NCBI GenBank assembly: GCA_964645405.1
Contig: CAZYCA010000044.1
Location: 248,001 to 312,000 of the forward strand
Direction: 5' to 3'
DNA length: 64,000 nt
DNA from: JAMWDF01 sp964645405
GTDB lineage: Bacteria; Ratteibacteria; UBA8468; B48-G9; DSTR01
Part shown: positions 57,275-64,000 of the stretch, piece by piece
How positions within the stretch are numbered: the stretch's first letter is position 1
Layout: every line of letters starts with the position of its first letter
Notes under the pieces: model-generated
Told to the model about the DNA's origin: nothing
Database searches by the model: none
What the model saw: only the letters and a program-made list of their open reading frames with translations
Translations under genes and position numbers: made by a program

Positions 57275-58804
57275 TCAGAAAAATATTGCCATTCTTTCAA
57301 AAAGTGGTTTAACCCCGGGGTACAAACCCCGATACATCTGGTAAACTCTGCTATACAGCTTAACATTTTTTTTCTCCGGAGTAAAGCGGTCCTTTTCTTT
57401 AAGAAGAGAGCGACAGGCTGTCAGTATATCTGAAAAGATTCCGCTGCCCACACCTGCGAGAATCGCTGCACCCAGGCAGGGTCCTTGCTGACTGACCAGG
57501 CGGACTATCTGACTGTTAAAAATATCAGCCTGCATCTGACACCAGAATGCACTTCTGGCTCCACCGCCGGAAGCACGTAAAACCCTGCCTAAAGGCAGTT
57601 TCAACTCCTTCATAATTTCCAGACTATCCTTCAAACCAAAAGTGATACCCTCCATCACTGCTCTTGTCAGATGAGCATGCGTATGTTTCAGGGACAGTCC
57701 GAAAAAAACACCCCTGGCAAGAGGGTCCGCATGAGGGCATCTTTCCCCTGTAAGATAAGGAAGAAACAGAAGCCCTTCACAGCCAGTCGGGACAGAACTG
57801 GCTTGCCTGGTGAGAATATTGTAAACGTCCTGGTTTCTCTGCCGGGCTAAAGTTTTTTCTCTCTGGCAGCAGGTATCCCGGAACCAGCGCAACGCACCTC
57901 CAGCAGAGAGCATCACACCCATAAGATGCCAGGCACCAGGTACAGCGTGGCAGAAGGTGTGGAGCCTGCCGGCAGGGTCTTTGATAAGTTTCGTGGAATG
58001 GGCAAAAACTACCCCGCTGGTGCCAATGGTAACAGAGGCTAAACCCTCCTGCACAATGCCGTTACCAACACCACCGGCTGCCTGGTCACCGGCACCAGCG
58101 ACAACTGGTGTGCCAGCTTTTAGACCGGTAAGCCTGGCGGCTTGCACGCTAACATAACCTGAAATTTCAGGTGATTCGTAAACAGCCGGCAGAAAATCAA
58201 AAGGTATTTCCAGTTTTTTCAGTATTTCCTCTGACCAGCAACGGTTGGCCACATCAAAAAGGGATGTTCCGGAGGCATCAGAAACATCTGTAGCCATGTT
58301 ATCGGTAAGCAGATACCGCAGGTAGTCCTTGGGCAGGAGAATGTGTCTCAACCGCCGGTATCTCTCCGGGAAGTTCTCTCTCAACCACAAAATTTTAGGA
58401 GCCTGAAAACCTGTCAGAACAGGATTGCAGGTAATTTCCAGGATTCTTTCTTTACCAACTAAACGGTTGATTTGTTCACACTGCGGGCCGGTGCGCTGGT
58501 CACACCACAAAATTGCAGGTGAGATAACCCGTTTTTCTTTATCCAGAAAAACAGCCCCGTGCATCTGCCCGGTAAGACCGATGGCAGCAATTCTGCCCGC
58601 AGGAATCTTTTCCTTTCGGAAGACATACTGCAGAGCTTTAACTGTTGCCTCCCACCAGTCCCCGGGGTTTTGCTGCGCCCAGTTAGGTCGGGGTGTAGAC
58701 AGGGGATATTCTTCAGTGTGCTGGGCTTTAATCTGTCCCTTCTGGTTAATAACTAAAACTTTTACTCCGCTTGTCCCCAGGTCAATTCCCATTAACAGGT
58801 TCAT
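57275..58804 (-). CDS. xylB: Xylulokinase
   Basis: A 509-aa FGGY kinase. MGIDLGTSGVKVLVIN at the N terminus, ALQYVFRKEKIPAGRIAAIGLTGQMHGAVFLD (xylulokinase-typical GQMHG), ILWCDQRTGPQC, GAGDQAAGGVGNGIV and SGGGARSAFWCQMQADIF. It phosphorylates D-xylulose for the pentose phosphate pathway. It overlaps the DUF6807 gene by 4 bases; the isomerase-like and Gfo/Idh genes upstream may supply its substrate. Confidence 0.93.
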   Translation of the reverse strand: MNLLMGIDLGTSGVKVLVINQKGQIKAQHTEEYPLSTPRPNWAQQNPGDWWEATVKALQYVFRKEKIPAGRIAAIGLTGQMHGAVFLDKEKRVISPAILWCDQRTGPQCEQINRLVGKERILEITCNPVLTGFQAPKILWLRENFPERYRRLRHILLPKDYLRYLLTDNMATDVSDASGTSLFDVANRCWSEEILKKLEIPFDFLPAVYESPEISGYVSVQAARLTGLKAGTPVVAGAGDQAAGGVGNGIVQEGLASVTIGTSGVVFAHSTKLIKDPAGRLHTFCHAVPGAWHLMGVMLSAGGALRWFRDTCCQREKTLARQRNQDVYNILTRQASSVPTGCEGLLFLPYLTGERCPHADPLARGVFFGLSLKHTHAHLTRAVMEGITFGLKDSLEIMKELKLPLGRVLRASGGGARSAFWCQMQADIFNSQIVRLVSQQGPCLGAAILAGVGSGIFSDILTACRSLLKEKDRFTPEKKNVKLYSRVYQMYRGLYPGVKPLFERMAIFF

Positions 58805-59916
58805 TGCAAGCAGAATTCCGGTGGAAACAGGTAATTAAGATAACGCTGGCTGGTACTGGCCTGTTCTGTTGTCCCGCTATGAATGAAAATGCGGTAGTTC
58901 AGTTTCATCTCTTGAAAAGCAGGAAGAATGTAAGTACCGGAGAAACGTTTGTCCCCGGTAAAGTCAGAAAGGCCAAGACAGTTGGCTGTCATCAGTCCGT
59001 AATTCCTGATATGCCACCAGGTCGGATATCTGAAGTTTGCAGGATGGTCAAAAACGGCTATGCCTACTGTTTGTCCATTAACCTGGCCATAGTAATCGCA
59101 CCACATGGCACGTTTGCCCCAGCATTCTTTCTCGTTCACCGCACCATGAGAGTTAACAAAACGTCCGGTTCTGGTAACTTCTATGGAAGGGTTGACCCGT
59201 ACACTGAGGAAGCCTGATTCCTTGGTATCCTTGAAAACAACTTCTCCTTCACTGGCACGGAAGATAACTTCGTGGTCAATGATTCGGTTTTCTTCAGGGA
59301 GAGCATAGACAGTAATAATCCTTTCCTCTTCCATGATTTTAACCTGATTGCAATCAGTCCAGTAACTGAGTGCATGCAGCCGGCCAAATACCGGTCCGGA
59401 AGTTATGTTCAGAAATTTCTGATGGCGGGTCCAGCCATGGCCGGTTTCTTCACTCCAGTTATCTGTACCATTCACATTACCATGAGCCACCCAGATTCCC
59501 CGGTGGTGGATATGGTCAAGTTTTTCCGGGTTACCAGGGGGGACTGGCTTGCGTACTAATGAGATACCCGCCGGTCCGCTTACAGGATTAAGATAGGGTC
59601 TGACTACTTCTTTCCCGTAGTGATAGGTGGTGAAAAGCTTTCCCTGGATGAGAAAATCAACCTTGCCCTGGTTATCATCCACCACAGTCACCAGATTTTT
59701 GTCAGAGGTGTTTTTACTTATGGTGAGGGTAGAGCTGGTATCCGGGGCAAGTGGTGGCGGGATAAATACCAGATAGCCGCGGTTTTTTCTTTCGTCCAGC
59801 TGCGTGGAGATGGTTTCATCCCCTGCGATAAGAGTCACTTCTTGTTTTTCCCATGGTACTGCAACTGGTGAAAAGGAAAACGGCCTGTAAGGACTTTTTA
59901 AAATTAACCGGTTCAC
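58801..59916 (-). CDS. DUF6807 (PmoA-family) protein
   Basis: A 371-aa protein of the family historically called PmoA for methane oxygenase. Stretches: LDHIHHRGIWVAHGNVNGTDNW, VIFRASEGEVVFKDTKESGFLSVRVNP, GKRAMWCDYYGQVNGQTVGIAVFDHPANFRYPTWWHIRNYGLMTANC. Such proteins occur with Gfo/Idh/MocA and sugar isomerase genes in planctomycete-like genomes, suggesting a carbohydrate role, not methane oxidation. Function unknown. GTG 59916 follows AAGGAG and overlaps the Gfo/Idh stop. Confidence 0.85.
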   Translation of the reverse strand: MNRLILKSPYRPFSFSPVAVPWEKQEVTLIAGDETISTQLDERKNRGYLVFIPPPLAPDTSSTLTISKNTSDKNLVTVVDDNQGKVDFLIQGKLFTTYHYGKEVVRPYLNPVSGPAGISLVRKPVPPGNPEKLDHIHHRGIWVAHGNVNGTDNWSEETGHGWTRHQKFLNITSGPVFGRLHALSYWTDCNQVKIMEEERIITVYALPEENRIIDHEVIFRASEGEVVFKDTKESGFLSVRVNPSIEVTRTGRFVNSHGAVNEKECWGKRAMWCDYYGQVNGQTVGIAVFDHPANFRYPTWWHIRNYGLMTANCLGLSDFTGDKRFSGTYILPAFQEMKLNYRIFIHSGTTEQASTSQRYLNYLFPPEFCLQ

Positions 59917-60962
59917 AGTTTGCTCCTTTTTAAGCCACCCAGCAGGTGGCACTGTTGTGTCAACCAGACAACACGGCGGGCACTCTCCGGAGTGATAACT
60001 AAAGGTTTTCCTTCCCGCAAGGTGCCAAACAAATCTCGGTAAAAATTAAGCCCGTAATTCTTCTCTTTCTCGTTCATACTCCAGCTTTCTTCTTTTTTCC
60101 ACGGGATACTGTCAGCATTGTAGGAGCGGTCCGGAGTCGGTTGTGTGGAAAGTTTCCTCTCCGGGGCTTCCTCCGGTGAGAAGTATTTCCAGCTCAACTG
60201 TGTGAAGGTTCCGTGCAAACCACCCCGGGTACCCATCACCAGCCAGTTTTCCTGGGGATAGGCGCAGGCACTGGAAATTTCCACATCTACTACTGGTGCT
60301 TTTTTACCCCGGAGAACAATCTTTACATGGTCATCAGCATCTCCTAAAGATAAAGCCCTGTCCATCACACAGAAAATAGAAGGTTTTTCCGGACCAAAAA
60401 GTTGCAAAGCCTGGTCCAGAGCGTGTGGACCAGTGTTGTTCAGGGTCCCTCCCCCGAATTTTCTTAAAGTCTGCCAGTCCCAGCGCCGGCTGAAACTGTG
60501 CCAGGCCATCCGGATAAGGAGAATCCGGCCAAGTTTCCCTGAGGCAATAACCTCTTTTACCTTAAGGAAATCCGGAGCATACCGACGGTTATGAAAAACC
60601 GCAAGTTTTTTTCTAACTTTTCTGGCAGCGGCAATCATCGCATCTGCCTGCTTTACGCTAAGTGCCATTGGTTTTTCACAGACAGCATGCCGGCCGGATT
60701 TTAACACCTGGATGGTGTTGGCAGGATGCAGGTGGGATGGTGTGGCCACCACCACCAGTTCTACTTCTTCATCTGCAAGCATTTCCTCTAAGGTCAGGTA
60801 ACTGCGGCAGCCGAATTTATCTTCTGCCTCCTGGCAACGTTTCTTCTCCGGGTCACAAACTGCTTTAATCTGAAAAAGTTCCGGTATCTGCGAAAGAAGG
60901 CTGGCGTGGATGTTCCAGCCGCTTCTGCCCAGACCAGCAATGCCTGCTTTAATGGGTACCAT
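59913..60962 (-). CDS. Gfo/Idh/MocA family oxidoreductase
   Basis: A 349-aa sugar oxidoreductase. Rossmann start IAGLGRSGWNIHASLL, VVVATPSHLHPANTIQVLKSGRHAVCEKPMAL (EKP catalytic motif) and GGTLNNTGPHALDQALQLFG. Substrate unknown, but coupling to a TIM-barrel isomerase, the DUF6807 protein and xylulokinase implies one catabolic route. Nine bases separate it from the isomerase gene. Confidence 0.9.
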   Translation of the reverse strand: MVPIKAGIAGLGRSGWNIHASLLSQIPELFQIKAVCDPEKKRCQEAEDKFGCRSYLTLEEMLADEEVELVVVATPSHLHPANTIQVLKSGRHAVCEKPMALSVKQADAMIAAARKVRKKLAVFHNRRYAPDFLKVKEVIASGKLGRILLIRMAWHSFSRRWDWQTLRKFGGGTLNNTGPHALDQALQLFGPEKPSIFCVMDRALSLGDADDHVKIVLRGKKAPVVDVEISSACAYPQENWLVMGTRGGLHGTFTQLSWKYFSPEEAPERKLSTQPTPDRSYNADSIPWKKEESWSMNEKEKNYGLNFYRDLFGTLREGKPLVITPESARRVVWLTQQCHLLGGLKRSKL

Positions 60963-60971
60963 CAGTCTCCT

Positions 60972-61793
60972 TTATTTGAGATTATAAAGTATTTCCTTTA
61001 AATAATCCATACTTTTTCTGGCAATCTCCTCCGGCCCGGGAGAAAAATCAAAGACCTCAATAGAAACCCAGTGCCGGTAATTTATGTCCTGCAAAGCTTG
61101 AAGTATCGGCTGAAAATCTGTTTTTCCCCATCCCGGACCAAGTAAATTAGTATCATTAAAATGTACATGACGCAACCAGTCAGTACAACTGCGGATAATC
61201 TCCGGTACAGGCTTTTCCTCATCACTCATAGCCTTAACATCAAGGATTAACCTCAGACAGGGATGTTTTACTTTCTGGATAAAATCTATTGCCTGTTGCG
61301 CTGTATTGATAAAATTTGTTTCTTTTCGGCTGAGGGGTTCTAAACAGATAACTATCCCTTCTTTGGCTGCCTGGTCCAGGGCTGGCTGGAGAGTTTCTGC
61401 TACATACAGGGAGACCTCCTGCCGGCTCTGCCCAGGGCTTAGAGAACGTTGTTTTGGGGAGCCCAGCACCATAATTTCACCACCTATCTGTGATGTAAAA
61501 ATAACCAGCTGTCGGAGATACTCGGCAGTTTTAGAGCGCACAGAAAAATCAGGTGAGGAAAGGGAAAGTCCCTCGGGTTTTACTAAGAGCCAGTGGGTCC
61601 CGATAATCCTGATGTGAGCTTCTTCTGCCTGGTGACGAATCTCACGCCGCCGGGCAAAAGAGATTTCCTCTACGGAGGAAGCAAGAGTGAAAGGAGCAAT
61701 TTCCACTCCCTCATAACCCAGTCTGGCAGCAAAATGAAATATTTCCTGAATTGGCCAGTTTTCAAACATTTCGTTGCATAAACCTATTTTCAT
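60972..61793 (-). CDS. Sugar phosphate isomerase/epimerase-like TIM barrel
   Basis: A 273-aa protein of the AP-endonuclease-2/xylose-isomerase-like family. FHFAARLGYEGVEIAPFTL, IRIIGTHWLL, GIVICLEPLSRKETNFINTAQQAIDFI, HPCLRLILDVKAMSDE and RHVHFNDTNLLGPGWGKTDFQPIL hold the Glu, Asp and His residues of the divalent metal site. Probably interconverts a ketose or keto-acid intermediate. It starts only 4 bases after the ftsZ stop. Confidence 0.88.
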   Translation of the reverse strand: MKIGLCNEMFENWPIQEIFHFAARLGYEGVEIAPFTLASSVEEISFARRREIRHQAEEAHIRIIGTHWLLVKPEGLSLSSPDFSVRSKTAEYLRQLVIFTSQIGGEIMVLGSPKQRSLSPGQSRQEVSLYVAETLQPALDQAAKEGIVICLEPLSRKETNFINTAQQAIDFIQKVKHPCLRLILDVKAMSDEEKPVPEIIRSCTDWLRHVHFNDTNLLGPGWGKTDFQPILQALQDINYRHWVSIEVFDFSPGPEEIARKSMDYLKEILYNLK

Positions 61794-61797
61794 TCTG

Positions 61798-62886
61798 TCA
61801 CTTTCCTTTTTTTGATTGAAGTTGCTCTCTCATTCTTGGTGGCAGGTCCACGAGGCTCTGGTCGTCTTCAGTAATCAAAGTTGTTTCTAAGGTAGGTGGG
61901 GGACCTGGTTTCTTTGATTCAATATGAACTTTACCTAAACCGGTTGCCAGAAGGGTGACCTTAACTTCGTTATCCAGTTTATGGTCTAAAGTGACGCCTA
62001 CTTCTCTGGCATCGGCTGAGATTCTTGTCTGAATGATATTCATGGCTTCGTGGACTTCATATAGAGTTAGGTCGGGGCTTCCTGTAATACTGATAAGGAT
62101 TTTCTTAGCCTCCATAATATCAGATTTTTCCAGCAACGGGTCTTCAATGGCAGAACGGGCGGCTTTTTCAATTCTGTTTTCACCCTTACCATAACCCAGT
62201 CCTACAATACCCCGACCGGCGTCTCTCACCATGGCACAGATATCAGCAAAGTCAATGTCCAGGAGCGTGGGATTAGGTTTATTAATTAAGTCTGCTATGG
62301 AAGAAATGGTCCGGGAGATAATTTCATCCACTTTAGCAAATGCTGCTACCATGGCTGTTTTCTGGTCAACAATTTCTGCCAGTCTTTCATTGGAGATATG
62401 AATCAGAGTATCCACATTTTTTTCCAGAATTTCCAACCCGGATTTTGCCTGGTCCATCTTTTTGGGACCTTCAAAAGCAAAAGGAGTAGTAACCAGAGCA
62501 ATAACAATTGCCTGAAGGTCTTTCGCAATTCTGGCAATCACAGGGGAGCTTCCTGTGCCGGTACCACCACCCAGTCCTGCGGTGAGGAAGACAATGCCTG
62601 AACCTTTTAAAACTTCCTCAATTCTCGCCCGGTCTTCATTGGCGGCAAATTTACCTTTTTCCGGGTCGCGACCTGTTCCACCGCCGGCGGTAGTTTTTTC
62701 CCCGATTTGAATTTTGATGTGGGCACGGTTAAACCTTAAACCACTACCATCAGTGTTAAAGGCAACAAAATCAACACCCTGAATCTGGTCAAAGATGCGG
62801 GAGATAATACTGCAACCTGCATTTCCTACGCCTACAATTCTTACCTTCACTGCATTGGGAGCATTTTCCTCCAGGACTTTCATCAT
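61798..62886 (-). CDS. ftsZ: Cell-division protein FtsZ
   Basis: A 362-aa tubulin-like GTPase forming the Z ring. GTP signature GGGTGTGSSP at 106-115; T7-like DIDFADICAM; C-terminal regulatory domain with VTLDHKLDNEVKVTLLATGL. The linker is short and the end reads LVDLPPRMREQLQSKKGK, with no good match to the conserved FtsA-binding peptide. I start at ATG 62886, following GGGGAGG; the open frame reaches into ftsA, but that part is antisignal. Confidence 0.94.
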   Translation of the reverse strand: MMKVLEENAPNAVKVRIVGVGNAGCSIISRIFDQIQGVDFVAFNTDGSGLRFNRAHIKIQIGEKTTAGGGTGRDPEKGKFAANEDRARIEEVLKGSGIVFLTAGLGGGTGTGSSPVIARIAKDLQAIVIALVTTPFAFEGPKKMDQAKSGLEILEKNVDTLIHISNERLAEIVDQKTAMVAAFAKVDEIISRTISSIADLINKPNPTLLDIDFADICAMVRDAGRGIVGLGYGKGENRIEKAARSAIEDPLLEKSDIMEAKKILISITGSPDLTLYEVHEAMNIIQTRISADAREVGVTLDHKLDNEVKVTLLATGLGKVHIESKKPGPPPTLETTLITEDDQSLVDLPPRMREQLQSKKGK

Positions 62887-62962
62887 AGTTTTATTCCTCC
62901 CCTGTTCTGGAACAAGTTCGTCTTTAATTTCAGGTTCCATTTCCCTGTACAAAGAGACTTTA

Positions 62963-64000
62963 TCACCATTTTCTTTCCTGGTTTTCACCTGGCCGCCTGT
63001 TTTTTCTCCGCAGTTTTGCCCAGAGCATCTCCCACCAGTGCCTGGAACCCGGTGTGGTGGTGCGCTGAGCTGCCAGAAGAAGCAAGCCAATGCCAGCAGA
63101 AAAGGCTGGTGCGGCAAGGCTTCTGTCAATCCCGGTGATTCTTCTGGGAACTCCTATTCTGGCTTGCATTCCCAAAATCTGCTCACTTAACTTCAGAAGA
63201 CCTTTCAGTCTTGCAGATCCGCCTGTAATCACCACTCCGCCAGCAAGTCGTGGTAAAAGTATAGCAGGGGCTACAGTTTCCTTCACCAGCTTATCAAGAA
63301 TATCCTGGGTGCGCTCGGTAACAATTCTGGAGACTTCTTCCACAGTTATTTTCCTGGCTAACCGGCCTGCTGGGGTAAAAATGTCAAGTTCCTCGGAGAG
63401 AACTGGATTTCTTTCACCTGCCAGCATCTCGTAATTACAGTAACCATGATTTTTCTTTAATTCTTCCGCATAGTTTAATGGAACGTGCAACAATAGACAC
63501 AGGTCATTATCAATGTGCCCTCCTCCTACCCGAAAAGAGTTTGTAGCCAGGAGTGTATTTTCCTTATAGATAGCCACTTCTGTTGTTCCCTTTCCGATGT
63601 CAATAACCAGTGCCCCCAGCTTTTTCTCTTCATCGCTCAGTACAGATTCAGCTGCTGCCCAGGCGTTAGGGAAGACATGTTCTACCTCAATGCCAATCTT
63701 TTTTAAACACTGCATTATATCCTGGATAGGATTTGCCGCTCCGGTAATGACATGGACTCTTGCTTCCAGTGTATGGGCATGAAGCCCGAGCGGTGCCTTC
63801 CTCGTTGGACTCTGGCAGTCGACAATGTACTCCTGCGGAAGAAGATGAAGAATTTTTCTTTCTGTGTTGCCGGATGTAGCAATTTCGGTTTTAATAGCCT
63901 GCTCCAGTTCCTCAATATCCGAGGCTGTAATCTCACGTCCGTGTGGTTCTATCTTTATTTTCTTCTGGTGCAGACAACCCTGTACGTGTCCCCCACCAAC
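62963..64000 (-). CDS. ftsA: Cell-division protein FtsA (start outside the window)
   Basis: At least 345 residues; the N terminus lies beyond 64000. The visible part starts in VGGGHVQG and continues EPHGREITASDIEEL, HLLPQEYIVDCQSPTRKAPLGLHAHTLEARVHV (1C domain), then VIDIGKGTTEVAIYKEN, GITGGSARLKGLLKL-like VVITGGSARL and ITGIDRSLAAPAFSAGIGLLLL (actin fold). FtsA tethers FtsZ to the membrane. Its C terminus is very basic and Trp-rich (WWEMLWAKLRRKNRRP), fitting the membrane-binding amphipathic helix. Confidence 0.95.
   Translation of the reverse strand, partial: VGGGHVQGCLHQKKIKIEPHGREITASDIEELEQAIKTEIATSGNTERKILHLLPQEYIVDCQSPTRKAPLGLHAHTLEARVHVITGAANPIQDIMQCLKKIGIEVEHVFPNAWAAAESVLSDEEKKLGALVIDIGKGTTEVAIYKENTLLATNSFRVGGGHIDNDLCLLLHVPLNYAEELKKNHGYCNYEMLAGERNPVLSEELDIFTPAGRLARKITVEEVSRIVTERTQDILDKLVKETVAPAILLPRLAGGVVITGGSARLKGLLKLSEQILGMQARIGVPRRITGIDRSLAAPAFSAGIGLLLLAAQRTTTPGSRHWWEMLWAKLRRKNRRPGENQERKW

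Noticed and set aside
62887..63129. N-terminal extension of FtsZ to 443 aa
   Set aside because: It overlaps the 3' end of ftsA in another frame, and the strong GGGGAGG site marks ATG 62886.
1..64000. Search for prophage, insertion sequence, toxin-antitoxin, restriction or defence islands
   Set aside because: No transposase, integrase, methyltransferase-endonuclease pair or Cas gene was recognised; gene content is core-like throughout.

Overview
The window comes from a diderm bacterium of moderate GC that I cannot place to species. LptD, a Tol-Pal cluster, MreBCD-PBP2-RodA, FtsA-FtsZ and a GmhB heptose phosphatase show a Gram-negative envelope and ordinary FtsZ division, which excludes most Planctomycetes. 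The gene mix (DUF4416, Gfo/Idh/MocA oxidoreductases, a ThuA/ADP-ribosylglycohydrolase pair, a DUF6807 protein, UroD-like and ROK proteins, many radical SAM enzymes) resembles uncultured Omnitrophota/Ratteibacteria-like lineages. That placement is inference. No phage, transposase, CRISPR array or plasmid function was seen. No stretch over 300 bases lacks a gene.

Layout. 1-12.3 kb: a VIT/VWA protein (cut by the window edge), an M23 peptidase, ThuA + ADP-ribosylglycohydrolase, an AlaC-type aminotransferase + anSME-type radical SAM enzyme, a Gfo/Idh/MocA oxidoreductase, an M48 lipoprotein, mnmE, DUF4416, an alpha/beta hydrolase, tRNA-Ala and an SMP-30 protein. 12.4-16.6 kb: PfkB kinase-lptD-rph-rdgB as overlapping genes. 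16.6-20.7 kb: tRNA-Met, then Mut7-C/AmrS/Memo-AMMECR1/SixA, tRNA-Lys and an 88-aa orphan. 20.7-24 kb: a GHMP kinase-nucleotidyltransferase fusion, rmlB and tRNA-Glu. 24-28 kb: tolQ-tolR-tolB-pal-LysM lipoprotein, with no tolA. 28-33.3 kb: prepilin peptidase, an orphan, recG, a glycosyltransferase, pcm and a small membrane protein. 33.3-42.5 kb: mgtC, then mreBCD-mrdA-rodA, a radical SAM protein, a KduD-type dehydrogenase and a sugar nucleotidyltransferase. 42.5-47.5 kb on minus: lysC, fmt, ROK, a UroD-like protein, tsaE. 47.5-53 kb: a 6S-like RNA, tRNA-Tyr, tRNA-Gly, a trigger factor without a PPIase domain, clpP-lon (no clpX) and a class V aminotransferase. 53-64 kb on minus, a nearly gapless directon: ftsA-ftsZ-sugar isomerase-Gfo/Idh-DUF6807-xylB-rpsI-argC-gmhB-lpd-lipA.

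The most distinctive observations are: (1) a systematic class of operon-head genes whose -10 box (TAAAAT or close, often preceded by GG) ends only 5-11 bases before an ATG with no Shine-Dalgarno, implying leaderless or near-leaderless mRNAs; (2) a kinase-first GHMP kinase/GalU-like fusion with an altered nucleotidyltransferase signature; (3) an AMMECR1/Memo/radical-SAM operon in which both the radical SAM enzyme and the Memo-AMMECR1 fusion start with signal-peptide-like segments; (4) a 6S RNA candidate whose promoter overlaps the divergent tsaE promoter; (5) a trigger factor without its PPIase domain, beside clpP and lon.
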